In this document: positions 30,004 to 38,354 of the stretch, in pieces
Layout of the letters: the number at the start of each line of letters is the position of its first letter
Position numbering within the stretch: the first letter of the stretch is position 1
Assembly: GCA_964461635.1 (NCBI GenBank)
Contig: CAYWVC010000002.1
Span: 1 to 60,500 of the forward strand
Reading direction: 5' to 3'
Origin: RGIG3994 sp964461635
Lineage (GTDB): Bacteria; Bacillota; Clostridia; Oscillospirales; CAG-272
Length of the DNA stretch: 60,500 nt
The notes under the pieces: model-generated
What the model saw: the letters and a program-made list of their open reading frames with translations, nothing else
The model's database searches: none
What the model was told of the DNA's origin: nothing
Made by a program: the position numbers and the translations under genes

Positions 30004-31053
30004 ATGGCAATCGTTACTATCATCGGAGCCGGAATGATGGGATCGGCTTTGGCTTTTCCCGCAAGAGAAAACGGCAACGAGGTCCGTCTCGTCGGTACGC
30101 ATCTTGACCGCGAGATAATCGACGTCAGCCGTGCTACGGGAAGACACCCGAAATTCAAGAAGGATTTTCCCGACGGTGTTAAGTATTATCAGATAGAGGA
30201 GATGAAGGCGGCTATCGAGGGTGCCGATATGATCATCGGCGGCGTTTCGAGCTTCGGGGTCGATTGGTTCGCCGACACCGTTCTGCCCGAGATTCCGGAC
30301 AGCGTTCCGTTGCTGACGGTAACGAAGGGTCTTGTCGATCTGCCCGACGGGAGCCTTATTACTTACCCGGACGTGTGGCAGAAAAAGCTTGACAGCATAG
30401 GCAGCAAGGTATCGCTGAACGCGATCGGCGGTCCCTGCACGAGCTACGAGCTGGTGGCGCACGATCAGACGGAGGTCGCGTTCTGCGGCAAGGATATCGA
30501 GGTGCTCCGCAAGCTTAAGGCTATAATGGCGACCGATTACTATCATATAAGCCTCAGCACCGACGTTACCGGTATTGAGAGCGCCGTTGCGCTAAAGAAC
30601 GGTTATGCGCTCGGTATAGCACTTACCGTTGGTGTGAATCAGCGGGAGTTCGGTATTGACAGCGAGTTGCATTATAATTCGCAGGCGGCGGTGTTCGGAC
30701 AGGCGGTCAAGGAGATGGCGCGTTTGCTCAAGCATCAGGGTGCCGGGACACTTGAAAACCTTACCGTCGGCGCGGGAGACCTTTACGTTACCGTCTACGG
30801 AGGAAGGACGAGACTCGTCGGGATATTGCTCGGGCGCGGGCTGAACATTGACGAGGCAAAGGCAGAGCTGCAGGGCGTTACGCTTGAATCGCTTGTAGTG
30901 GCGGTCCGCGTGGCGCGTGCGGTGCGCATCTGCGCCGCGAACGGTAGCCTTGACCTTGCCGATTTCCCGTTGCTTATGCACGTTGACGAGATCCTTACCG
31001 AGAAAAAGGCGGTCAATATTCCGTGGGAGAGCTTTACCTTTGAGCATAACTGA
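30004..31053 (+). CDS. gpsA: NAD(P)-dependent glycerol-3-phosphate dehydrogenase
   Basis: 349 residues, cytoplasmic. It interconverts dihydroxyacetone phosphate and sn-glycerol 3-phosphate for phospholipid synthesis. The dinucleotide-binding motif IIGAGMMGSALA is at the N-terminus. TVTKGLV, GGPCTSYELVAHDQTEV, the catalytic-lysine region AVALKNGYALGIAL, and GAGDLYVTVYGGRTR all match GpsA landmarks, although the GP(S)FA and SRNR motifs are diverged (GPCTS, GGRTR). Length is normal. It has its own consensus promoter and a strong terminator, so it is monocistronic. Confidence 0.88.
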   Translation: MAIVTIIGAGMMGSALAFPARENGNEVRLVGTHLDREIIDVSRATGRHPKFKKDFPDGVKYYQIEEMKAAIEGADMIIGGVSSFGVDWFADTVLPEIPDSVPLLTVTKGLVDLPDGSLITYPDVWQKKLDSIGSKVSLNAIGGPCTSYELVAHDQTEVAFCGKDIEVLRKLKAIMATDYYHISLSTDVTGIESAVALKNGYALGIALTVGVNQREFGIDSELHYNSQAAVFGQAVKEMARLLKHQGAGTLENLTVGAGDLYVTVYGGRTRLVGILLGRGLNIDEAKAELQGVTLESLVVAVRVARAVRICAANGSLDLADFPLLMHVDEILTEKKAVNIPWESFTFEHN

Positions 31054-31062
31054 AATTAAATG

Positions 31063-31104
31063 AAAAGGTCAACGAACGGATCGGTTTCCGTTCGTTGACC
31101 TTTT
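31063..31104 (+). terminator. gpsA terminator
   Basis: 18-bp perfect inverted repeat (31063-31080 with 31087-31104), 6-nt loop, arms ending in AAAA/TTTT. Confidence 0.9.
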
Positions 31105-31202
31105 GGCTGTATTCTGAAAACTATCGGCAGTGCCGATAATCAAAAAACTTTGGCGTTGTCCGGTTTATTTATCAGAGCAAGCGACGAAGCTATGGATCAA
31201 TA

Positions 31203-31256
31203 GCCTTCTCCTGCGGGAGAAGGGGGACCGCGTTAGCGGTGGATGAGGAGTTGATT
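31203..31256. repeat. half copy of the dispersed palindromic repeat
   Basis: Matches the reverse complement of the right half of the repeat at 190-305, from gccttctcc through ggatgaggag. It lies between the convergent gpsA and glnN genes and may help to terminate glnN. Confidence 0.75.
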
Positions 31257-31295
31257 TTGTATGAATGACACACGGTGGGTGGTTATGATTGTCGG

Positions 31296-33392
31296 TCAAG
31301 TCGTGCCAAAGAGCAACTCAACGTAGGTGGGGAAGGGCCAACGGTCACTTGCGGTCAAGCCTTCGGCTCGGTCGCAAAGGGCTCGCAGTGCGTCCATTTT
31401 CGAAAGCAGGACGTCGCGTATAACAAGCGAGGAGCTCGATACGTCGGGTGCGGTGCTTGCTTGCCCTATTGCCGACTCAAGCTCGGTTACCGCCGCGTAT
31501 ATACCGTCGGTAATCCCGGACAGCTCGGTCAGCGTGTCCTGCTCATATTTGCGGGGGAGTTCAAGCCCCGATGCGACCTTGGCGTTATAAGTCGCGGTAA
31601 GATCGCCAACGTAGCGTTCGACGGCGGGCAGGATCTCGCGCCTTACGATCGCCGCCATCGTGCGCGCCTCAATATTGACCGATTTGCAGTAGTTTTCAAG
31701 GTTTATTTCGAATCTTGCGCGAATTTCAGCCTCCGACAATACCTTGTGACGCGTAAGGAGGCTGACGTTCTTTTCCTCAAGTATTCTCGCAAGCGCATCG
31801 GGGGTGGTGCGAAGGTTAAGTAAACCGCGCTCGGTCTCGGCCTCACGTATCCAACTGCCGTCGTATCCGTTACCGTTGAATATTATGCGCTTGTGACGGC
31901 GGACGGTCTCACGCAAGAGGTCGTGAAGCTCGGATTCAAGGCTTTGCGCACTCTCCAAGCGATCGGCGTAGATCCGCAGTGACTCCGCTACGGCGGTGTT
32001 GAGCATTACGTTGCAACAGGATATGCTGTTGGAGGATCCGAGCATACGGAATTCGAACTTGTTTCCCGTAAAGGCGAGGGGCGACGTGCGGTTGCGGTCG
32101 GTTGTGTCGCGCGTCAGCTTCGGAAGAACGTGAGCGCCGAGGCGCAGGACCGTCTTTTCGGATGCGCTGTACGGCTTTTCGCTCTCAATCGCGTCAAGCA
32201 CGGCTGTGAGCTCGTCGCCGAGGAAAACGGATATGACGGTTGGGGGAGCCTCGTTCGATCCGAGACGGCGGTCGTTTCCCGCGGTGGCGACAGACAGCCG
32301 GAGCAGGTCTTGATAATCGTCTACCGCCTGAAGCACGGCGCAGAGAAACAGCAGAAATTGCGCGTTCCCGTACGGGGTTTCACCGGGGGTCAGCAGATTT
32401 ACTCCCGTATCGGTGGTTATCGACCAATTGTTGTGCTTGCCGCTTCCGTTTACCCCGGCAAACGGCTTTTCGTGCAATAGGCAGACGAGACCATGCCGTT
32501 CCGCGACCTTTTGCATAATTTCCATGGTCAACTGATTGTGATCTGCCGCTATGTTTGCCGTGGCGTAGATCGGTGCCAGCTCGTGCTGGGCGGGCGCGAC
32601 CTCGTTGTGCTCGGTCTTTGCGAGTATACCGAGCTTCCAAAGCTCCTCGTTGAGGTCAGCCATATAAGTGGCGACGCGCGGCTTTATTACGCCGAAGTAA
32701 TGGTCGTCAAGCTCCTGTCCCTTCGGTGGCATTGCCCCGAATAACGTCCTGCCGCAGAAGATGAGGTCCTTACGCTTTTGATATAAATCTTTATCAATAA
32801 GAAAATATTCCTGCTCGGCACCGACCGACGGTTTTACACATTTTACGTCGGTGTTGCCGAAGAGCCGCAGGATCCGCATAGCTTGCTTGTTGAGCGCCTG
32901 CATAGAGCGGAGCAGGGGCGTTTTTTTGTCGAGGGCTTCTCCGCCGTACGAGCAAAAAGCAGTCGGAATGCAGAGGGTGTTGTCCTTGATAAATGCATAT
33001 GAGGTCGGGTCCCAAGCAGTGTAGCCGCGAGCCTCAAAGGTAGCGCGCAACCCTCCGGAGGGGAATGATGAGGCATCGGGCTCACCCTTGATAAGCTCCT
33101 TGCCGGAGAATTCCATTATCACGCCGCCGTCGGGAGCGGGGTTTATGAAGCTGTCGTGCTTTTCGGCGGTGATGCCGGTCAGCGGCTGGAACCAGTGCGT
33201 GTAATGCGTGGCACCGAGACCGACCGCCCAATCCTTCATAGCCTCGGCGACCGCGTTGGCAAGGTCACTGTTAAGGCTCTTGCCCTCGTCTATGGTCTGT
33301 CGCAGTGAATTGTAGACTGTAAGGGGCAATCTTGCTTTCATTACTCTGTCATCGAACACAAGGCAACCGAAGCGATCCGAAACGTTACTCAT
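31296..33392 (-). CDS. glnN: glutamine synthetase type III
   Basis: 698 residues from the ATG at 33392, which has GGAGG eight bases upstream; the frame is open further upstream but lacks a ribosome-binding site there. It makes glutamine from glutamate, ammonia and ATP as a large homo-oligomer. GSIII landmarks are visible: VGAEQEYFLIDKDLY, HNEVAPAQHELAPIY with DHNQLTMEIM, HEKPFAGVNGSGKHNNWS, and NRTSPLAFTGNKFEFRM. Length matches the roughly 700-residue GSIII family. It has its own promoter (33483-33512) and an attenuator-like leader. It is convergent to gpsA and divergent from the purine operon. Confidence 0.95.
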   Translation of the reverse strand: MSNVSDRFGCLVFDDRVMKARLPLTVYNSLRQTIDEGKSLNSDLANAVAEAMKDWAVGLGATHYTHWFQPLTGITAEKHDSFINPAPDGGVIMEFSGKELIKGEPDASSFPSGGLRATFEARGYTAWDPTSYAFIKDNTLCIPTAFCSYGGEALDKKTPLLRSMQALNKQAMRILRLFGNTDVKCVKPSVGAEQEYFLIDKDLYQKRKDLIFCGRTLFGAMPPKGQELDDHYFGVIKPRVATYMADLNEELWKLGILAKTEHNEVAPAQHELAPIYATANIAADHNQLTMEIMQKVAERHGLVCLLHEKPFAGVNGSGKHNNWSITTDTGVNLLTPGETPYGNAQFLLFLCAVLQAVDDYQDLLRLSVATAGNDRRLGSNEAPPTVISVFLGDELTAVLDAIESEKPYSASEKTVLRLGAHVLPKLTRDTTDRNRTSPLAFTGNKFEFRMLGSSNSISCCNVMLNTAVAESLRIYADRLESAQSLESELHDLLRETVRRHKRIIFNGNGYDGSWIREAETERGLLNLRTTPDALARILEEKNVSLLTRHKVLSEAEIRARFEINLENYCKSVNIEARTMAAIVRREILPAVERYVGDLTATYNAKVASGLELPRKYEQDTLTELSGITDGIYAAVTELESAIGQASTAPDVSSSSLVIRDVLLSKMDALRALCDRAEGLTASDRWPFPTYVELLFGTT

Positions 33393-33426
33393 ATGAGAAT
33401 CCTCCACGTGATTTGCTGATGAAACC

Positions 33427-33461
33427 AAAAAAGCGCCGTGTGGGCTGTACCCCGAGACGCT
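33427..33461 (-). promoter_or_regulatory. possible attenuator in the glnN leader
   Basis: On the minus strand, AGCG and an inner GGG pair with CCC and CGCT, followed directly by six Ts. An upstream CCCCG near the transcription start could pair with the CGGGG inside this hairpin, giving an alternative fold. No known riboswitch was recognised. Confidence 0.35.
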
Positions 33462-33482
33462 CTTTGATCCTGTACGGGGGCT

Positions 33483-33512
33483 ATTATACACCGCCGCAGG
33501 GGGTGTTGTCAA
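33483..33512 (-). promoter_or_regulatory. promoter of glnN
   Basis: Minus strand: perfect TTGACA (33507-33512), 18-bp spacer, perfect TATAAT (33483-33488). Confidence 0.8.
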
Positions 33513-33626
33513 GAACTTCCCGCAAAATGCCGCACGTCGTCAGCATAGCTTTTTGTTGGTGATTTTTTACCGAAACCGGGCGGCTCGGTTAATGATAATT
33601 TGTCGAGTGCTTTTTTTCAAAAAATA

Positions 33627-33655
33627 TGGAAAATAGTACGCAGATATGATATAAT
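33627..33655 (+). promoter_or_regulatory. promoter of the purine operon
   Basis: TGGAAA (33627-33632), 17-bp spacer, TATAAT (33650-33655). The 75-bp leader shows no purine riboswitch or PurR box that I recognise. Confidence 0.55.
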
Positions 33656-33729
33656 AAGACCCGTATTGAGGATTGATCGGAACGGCGCGTTCCAAGTCGT
33701 CGCAAACAGACCTTGATGGGAGGAATACG

Positions 33730-35163
33730 ATGCACGATATATATGAAAATCCGCTTTGCCGCCGCTACGCGAGTCGGGAGATGCAGGAGATATTTTCGGA
33801 TGACCGCAAGTTTTCGACGTGGCGCAAGCTGTGGGTCGCCCTTGCCGAGAGCGAAAAGGAGCTTGGACTTGAGATAACCGACAGTCAGCTTGACGAGTTG
33901 AGGGCACATACCGACGATATCGATTATGAGGTTGCCGACCGCCGCGAGCGTGAGATAAGACACGACGTGATGGCACACATATATGCCTACGGCATTGCTT
34001 GCCCGGAGGCGAAGCCTATTATTCACCTCGGTGCCACGAGCTGTTACGTCGGGGACAATACCGATCTGATACTTCAGCGCGATGCACTGAGGCATATCCG
34101 GCGCAAACTGCTTGCCGCGATAGCGGCACTTGCCGACTTTGCCGAGAAGTACAAGGGCTTGCCTACGCTTGCATATACGCATTTTCAGGCGGCTCAGCCT
34201 ACGACGGTCGGTAAGCGCGCGACGCTGTGGATGCAGGATCTTATGATGGATCTTGAGCAGCTTGACTTTACCCTTGGCAATCTGAAGCTTCTCGGTTGCC
34301 GCGGAACGACGGGGACGGGGGCGAGCTTCCTTGAGCTCTTCGGCGGGGATTCCGAGAAGGTCAGACAGCTTGAGGATAAGGTGGCGAAAAAGCTCGGCTT
34401 TGAGACCTCGTATGCCGTAAGCGGGCAGACCTATTCGCGCAAGGTGGATTATTTCTCGCTCTCGGTGCTCTCGGGCATCGCGCAGAGCGCACAAAAGTTT
34501 TCGGGGGATATAAGGCTTCTGTCCCATCTCAAGGAGGTTGACGAGCCCTTTGAGTCGGGGCAGGTCGGATCGTCCGCTATGGCGTACAAGCGGAATCCGA
34601 TGCGAAGTGAGCGTATATCCTCGCTTGCCAGATACGTGATAGCCGATGCGCTTAATCCCGCGATGACGGCGGGAACGCAGTGGCTTGAGCGTACGCTTGA
34701 CGATTCGGCAAACCGCAGGATCAGTATTCCCGAGGCATTTCTTGCCACCGACGGCATACTGTCGCTTTATATCAACGTAATAAGCGGGCTGACGGTCTAC
34801 CCGAAGGTGATCGAGCGTCATCTGATGGACGAGCTCCCGTTTATGGCTACCGAAAATATACTTATGCATTGCGTGAAGGCGGGCGGTGACCGCCAGACCC
34901 TTCACGAGGCGATACGCCGTCACTCCGTTGCCGCGGGTAAGCGTGTCAAGACCGAGGGCGGCGACAACGACCTTCTCGATCGGATCGCGGGGGATCCCGC
35001 GTTCGGACTGACCTGGGACGAGATCGACGGTATAATCAGAAACGGAAGATTTACCGGCAGAGCGGAGGAGCAGACGGAGGAATACCTTGCCGTCGTGCGA
35101 GCCGTGCTTGCCGATAATGCATCGGAGCTTGACGGTACGGTCAGCGCAGACGTGAACGTATAA
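33730..35163 (+). CDS. purB: adenylosuccinate lyase
   Basis: 477 residues from the ATG at 33730 with GGGAGG six bases upstream. It catalyses two fumarate-releasing steps of purine synthesis, on SAICAR and on adenylosuccinate. Family landmarks are the HLGATSCYVGDNTDL segment, AYTHFQAAQPTTVGKR with the catalytic histidine region, and the flexible signature loop SSAMAYKRNPMRSE. It is the first gene of purB-purA-guaA, with 19 bp to purA. Confidence 0.95.
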   Translation: MHDIYENPLCRRYASREMQEIFSDDRKFSTWRKLWVALAESEKELGLEITDSQLDELRAHTDDIDYEVADRREREIRHDVMAHIYAYGIACPEAKPIIHLGATSCYVGDNTDLILQRDALRHIRRKLLAAIAALADFAEKYKGLPTLAYTHFQAAQPTTVGKRATLWMQDLMMDLEQLDFTLGNLKLLGCRGTTGTGASFLELFGGDSEKVRQLEDKVAKKLGFETSYAVSGQTYSRKVDYFSLSVLSGIAQSAQKFSGDIRLLSHLKEVDEPFESGQVGSSAMAYKRNPMRSERISSLARYVIADALNPAMTAGTQWLERTLDDSANRRISIPEAFLATDGILSLYINVISGLTVYPKVIERHLMDELPFMATENILMHCVKAGGDRQTLHEAIRRHSVAAGKRVKTEGGDNDLLDRIAGDPAFGLTWDEIDGIIRNGRFTGRAEEQTEEYLAVVRAVLADNASELDGTVSADVNV

Positions 35164-35182
35164 TTTTAGGAGGAATATAAAA

Positions 35183-36451
35183 ATGCTTACAGCAATCGTT
35201 GGTATTAACTGGGGTGACGAGGGGAAGGGCCGTATGGTCGATCTGCTTTCGTCCGATTACGACATCATTTGCCGCTATCAGGGCGGCAACAATGCGGGAC
35301 ACACGGTGATAAACGAGAGGGGCAAATTCGTCCTTAATCTCCTGCCCTCCGGCATCCTGCGCGAGACTACCGTTAACGTGATGGGCAACGGAATGGTCAT
35401 TGATATCGAGCACCTCGTCGGCGAGATGCAAAAGCTCACCGAGAAGGGCGTTGTCATTACTCCGAACAATCTTAAGATCAGCGATAAGGCGATAATCTGT
35501 ATGCCCTATCACAAGATGCAGGATATTATGGAGGAGGAGCGCCTTGCCGACAAGAAATTCGGATCGACCCGCCGCGGTATAGCCCCCGTGTATGCCGATA
35601 AGTATATGAAAAAGGGTATCCGTATGGGCGACCTCTTTGACGGTGACAAGCTTGCCGAGAAGGTCAAGGATATCGTCGAATGGAAGAATATAACGGTTAC
35701 CGGCTACGGCCACGAACCGGTAAATGCCGAAGAGATGCTTGCTTGGCTTGATAAGTTCGGCAGTGCGGTAAAGCCCTTCGTTACCGACGTTTCGGCGTAT
35801 CTTATGAACGCTGTCAAAGACGGGAAGCGGATAATGTTTGAGGCACAGCTCGGAGCACTTCGCGATATCGAATTCGGCATTTATCCCTACACCTCGTCGT
35901 CCACGACGCTCGCGGGATATGCTCCCATCGGTGCCGGCATACCCGGTGTAAAGCTGACCAACACAGTAGGAATTATGAAGGCTTACTCCACCTGTGTCGG
36001 CGAGGGCCCCTTCACCGCGGAGATGTTCGGCGAGGAAGCCGAGGCGCTTCGTGCCGCCGGCGGAGAATACGGTGCCGCTACCGGCAGACCCCGCAGGGTC
36101 GGTCCCTTTGACGTACCCGCGTCGCGCTACGGCGTAGCCGTGCAGGGAGCGGACACTATCGCGCTGACCAAGCTTGACGTGCTGTCGTACCTTGATAAGA
36201 TCCCGGTCTGCACGGCTTACGAGGTGGACGGCGAGATAACTACCGATTTCCCGACCGGTGAGCGCCTTAACCGCGCAAAGCCGATCATTGAATACCTTGA
36301 CGGCTTTGGCGACGTTTCGGGTTGCCGCAGTTACGATGAGCTTCCCGACGCGGCGAAGGCTTACGTAAGCTATCTTGAAAAGGCGGTCGGATGCCGTATC
36401 GAGTACGTCTCAGTCGGTGCCGACAGGGAAGAGTACGTTAAGATCGGCTGA
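35183..36451 (+). CDS. purA: adenylosuccinate synthetase
   Basis: 422 residues. It uses GTP to join IMP and aspartate, the first committed step to AMP. The N-terminal GINWGDEGKGR and the GGNNAGHT loop are the diagnostic motifs. The switch region TSSSTTLAGYAPIGAG and the basic segment TGRPRRVGPFD are also present. AGGAGG precedes the ATG. Its product is the substrate of PurB encoded just upstream, which explains their linkage. Confidence 0.96.
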   Translation: MLTAIVGINWGDEGKGRMVDLLSSDYDIICRYQGGNNAGHTVINERGKFVLNLLPSGILRETTVNVMGNGMVIDIEHLVGEMQKLTEKGVVITPNNLKISDKAIICMPYHKMQDIMEEERLADKKFGSTRRGIAPVYADKYMKKGIRMGDLFDGDKLAEKVKDIVEWKNITVTGYGHEPVNAEEMLAWLDKFGSAVKPFVTDVSAYLMNAVKDGKRIMFEAQLGALRDIEFGIYPYTSSSTTLAGYAPIGAGIPGVKLTNTVGIMKAYSTCVGEGPFTAEMFGEEAEALRAAGGEYGAATGRPRRVGPFDVPASRYGVAVQGADTIALTKLDVLSYLDKIPVCTAYEVDGEITTDFPTGERLNRAKPIIEYLDGFGDVSGCRSYDELPDAAKAYVSYLEKAVGCRIEYVSVGADREEYVKIG

Positions 36452-36468
36452 CCGATCGGAGGGGGCTT

Positions 36469-37995
36469 ATGAAGTCACAAACGGTTTTAATACTTGATTT
36501 CGGCGGGCAGTATAAGGAGCTTATCGCCCGTCGGGTGCGTGAGTGCAAGGTGTATTCGGTCGTGAAGCCGGGGGATATATCGGCGGAGAAGATCGCCGAG
36601 ATAGCGCCGATCGGCATAATTCTTACCGGCGGACCGAACAGTGTCTATCTGCCCGAATCACCCCATTGCGATCCGAAAATATTTGAGCTCGGTATTCCCG
36701 TGCTCGGAATATGCTACGGAAGTCAGCTCCTTGCGTGGTCGGTCGGCGGTACCGTCGCCGCGTGCAAAGGCGGTGAGTACGGTAAAACCAAGATGAACGT
36801 GAATACCGATTCGGAGCTCTTTTACGGTATGCATAAGGAGCAGGTTGGGCTTATGAGCCATACCGATCAGATCGTTAAGCTGCCCGACGGCTTTGAGTCG
36901 ATCGCGTCTACAAATGAATGTGTCAACGCGGCTATTCAAAATACCGAGCGCAAGCTTTACGGCGTTCAGTTCCACCCGGAGGTGGAAAGCACGCCGAACG
37001 GCTCCGATATGATCCGTAACTTCATGTACCGCGTGTGCGGGGCTAACGGAGATTACGACCTCCGTAATCTTGAGCGTGAGCTTATCCTTCAGTGCCGAGA
37101 GCAGATCGGCGATGCGCACGTTTTGCTCGGTCTGTCGGGCGGGGTGGATTCCTCGGTCTGTGCCGCCCTGCTGTCGAAGGCGGTCCCGGGACAGCTTCAT
37201 TGCATCTTCGTCGATCACGGACTGATGAGAAAGAACGAGGGTGACGAGGTTGAGGCGGCGTTCAAGGGCAGGGACCTGCATTTTATCCGAGTCAATGCGG
37301 AGGACAGATTCCTTAATGCCTTGAAGGGGGTCGAGGACCCCGAGAAAAAGCGTAAGATCATCGGTGCCGAATTCGTAAGGGTCTTTGAGGAAGAGTCAAA
37401 TAAGCTCCCGAACGTCAAGTTCCTTGCGCAGGGCACGATCTATCCCGACGTTATAGAATCGGGAGGCAACAAGGCGGCGACGATAAAGAGCCATCACAAC
37501 GTTGGCGGTCTGCCGAAGGATATAAAATTTGAGGGCGTTGTCGAGCCGCTTCGCGGACTCTTTAAGGATGAGGTGCGTGCGCTCGGCAAGCAGCTGGGGC
37601 TCCCCTCAAAGTTCGTTCGCCGTCAGCCCTTCCCGGGACCCGGACTTGGCGTACGCGTCATCGGTGAAATAACGAAGGAAAAGCTTGACATCTTGCGTGA
37701 GGCGGACGCCATATTCCGTGAGGAGCTTGAGCGCACGCGAGTTCGCGCCGATCAATACTTCGCGGTGCTTACCGGTATGCGCTCGGTGGGCGTTGTCGGG
37801 GATTTCAGGACTTACGACTATACTATTGCGCTGAGAGCGGTCAGAACCTCCGATTTTATGACCTGCGAGTACGTGCAGATACCCTACCGTGTCCTTGATC
37901 GCGTGTCGGCAAGGATAGTGAACGAGGTCAAGGGAGCCGGCCGTGTCGTGTACGATATCACGGGCAAGCCCCCCGCCACGATCGAGTGGGAATAA
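36469..37995 (+). CDS. guaA: GMP synthase (glutamine-hydrolysing)
   Basis: 508 residues. It aminates XMP to GMP. The N-terminal class I amidotransferase domain has the nucleophile in LGICYGSQLLAW and the His/Glu pair in VQFHPEVEST. The synthetase domain has the PP-loop LSGGVDSSVCAAL. The C-terminal dimerisation domain includes RQPFPGPGLGVR and ends in the conserved PPATIEWE. The 3' end of this gene is a known integration site for genomic islands in Firmicutes, and the sequence beyond it changes in base composition. Confidence 0.97.
   Translation: MKSQTVLILDFGGQYKELIARRVRECKVYSVVKPGDISAEKIAEIAPIGIILTGGPNSVYLPESPHCDPKIFELGIPVLGICYGSQLLAWSVGGTVAACKGGEYGKTKMNVNTDSELFYGMHKEQVGLMSHTDQIVKLPDGFESIASTNECVNAAIQNTERKLYGVQFHPEVESTPNGSDMIRNFMYRVCGANGDYDLRNLERELILQCREQIGDAHVLLGLSGGVDSSVCAALLSKAVPGQLHCIFVDHGLMRKNEGDEVEAAFKGRDLHFIRVNAEDRFLNALKGVEDPEKKRKIIGAEFVRVFEEESNKLPNVKFLAQGTIYPDVIESGGNKAATIKSHHNVGGLPKDIKFEGVVEPLRGLFKDEVRALGKQLGLPSKFVRRQPFPGPGLGVRVIGEITKEKLDILREADAIFREELERTRVRADQYFAVLTGMRSVGVVGDFRTYDYTIALRAVRTSDFMTCEYVQIPYRVLDRVSARIVNEVKGAGRVVYDITGKPPATIEWE
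37984..37993. other. candidate attachment core at the guaA 3' end (left)
   Basis: gagtgggaat at the end of guaA recurs exactly at 39866-39875, beyond the MATE gene, and 11 of 12 bases match if two more are included. This fits an integration scar but the match is short. Confidence 0.4.
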
Positions 37996-37997
37996 TA

Positions 37998-38032
37998 AAA
38001 AACCTGAAAGCCCGCATAAACACCGGGTTTTT
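37998..38032 (+). terminator. probable terminator of purB-purA-guaA
   Basis: aaaaacc (37998-38004) pairs with ggttttt (38026-38032), with an inner cccg/cggg pairing as an alternative, ending in a T-run. Confidence 0.5.
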
Positions 38033-38097
38033 AAGGATTAAAAAGTCCTCGTGGCAACGTTTTGGCAACATCTGAAAATTATTCATAAATAAAATTT

Positions 38098-38139
38098 AGA
38101 GCTATCAGATTTTTGTACGAAATCTAATAGCTCTTTTTT
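38098..38139. terminator. strong hairpin terminator in the guaA-MATE gap
   Basis: agagctat-c-agattt pairs with aaatct-a-atagctct (14 pairs, one mismatch), then six Ts (38134-38139). It could act in both directions. The rest of 37996-38354 has a short minus-strand reading frame resembling an integrase tail, and the MATE promoter. Confidence 0.75.
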
Positions 38140-38245
38140 GATTGTCCAATCATATATCTTTGAGTTTGCCGGTGTAGGCTTCGACCGTCGCGTTGCAGAA
38201 CACTGTATATGGCATAAAAATTCAAAAAAAGTCACGCAAAAAAGT

Positions 38246-38274
38246 TTGAATTTTTGGAGGGTGTGTGTTATAAT
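38246..38274 (+). promoter_or_regulatory. promoter of the MATE gene
   Basis: TTGAAT (38246-38251), 17-bp spacer, perfect TATAAT (38269-38274). Transcription should start near 38281. Confidence 0.75.
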
Positions 38275-38293
38275 AGTCTTAACGAGTAGCAGA

Positions 38294-38332
38294 AATGCGT
38301 AAGTCCAGTTTTGGATTTGCGCATTATTTTTT
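38294..38332 (+). promoter_or_regulatory. leader terminator (attenuator) of the MATE gene
   Basis: aatgcgtaagtcc (38294-38306) pairs along 13 positions, including two G-U pairs, with ggatttgcgcatt (38313-38325). Six Ts follow (38327-38332). It lies between the promoter and the ribosome-binding site (aggagg, 38342-38347), so transcription must read through it to express the pump. Confidence 0.65.
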
Positions 38333-38354
38333 GCGCTTTTTAGGAGGTAATCAA

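Noticed and set aside
38295..38354. N-terminal extension of the MATE protein from the ATG at 38295
   Set aside because: That ATG lies in the stem of the leader terminator and has no ribosome-binding site; the ATG at 38355 has AGGAGG.
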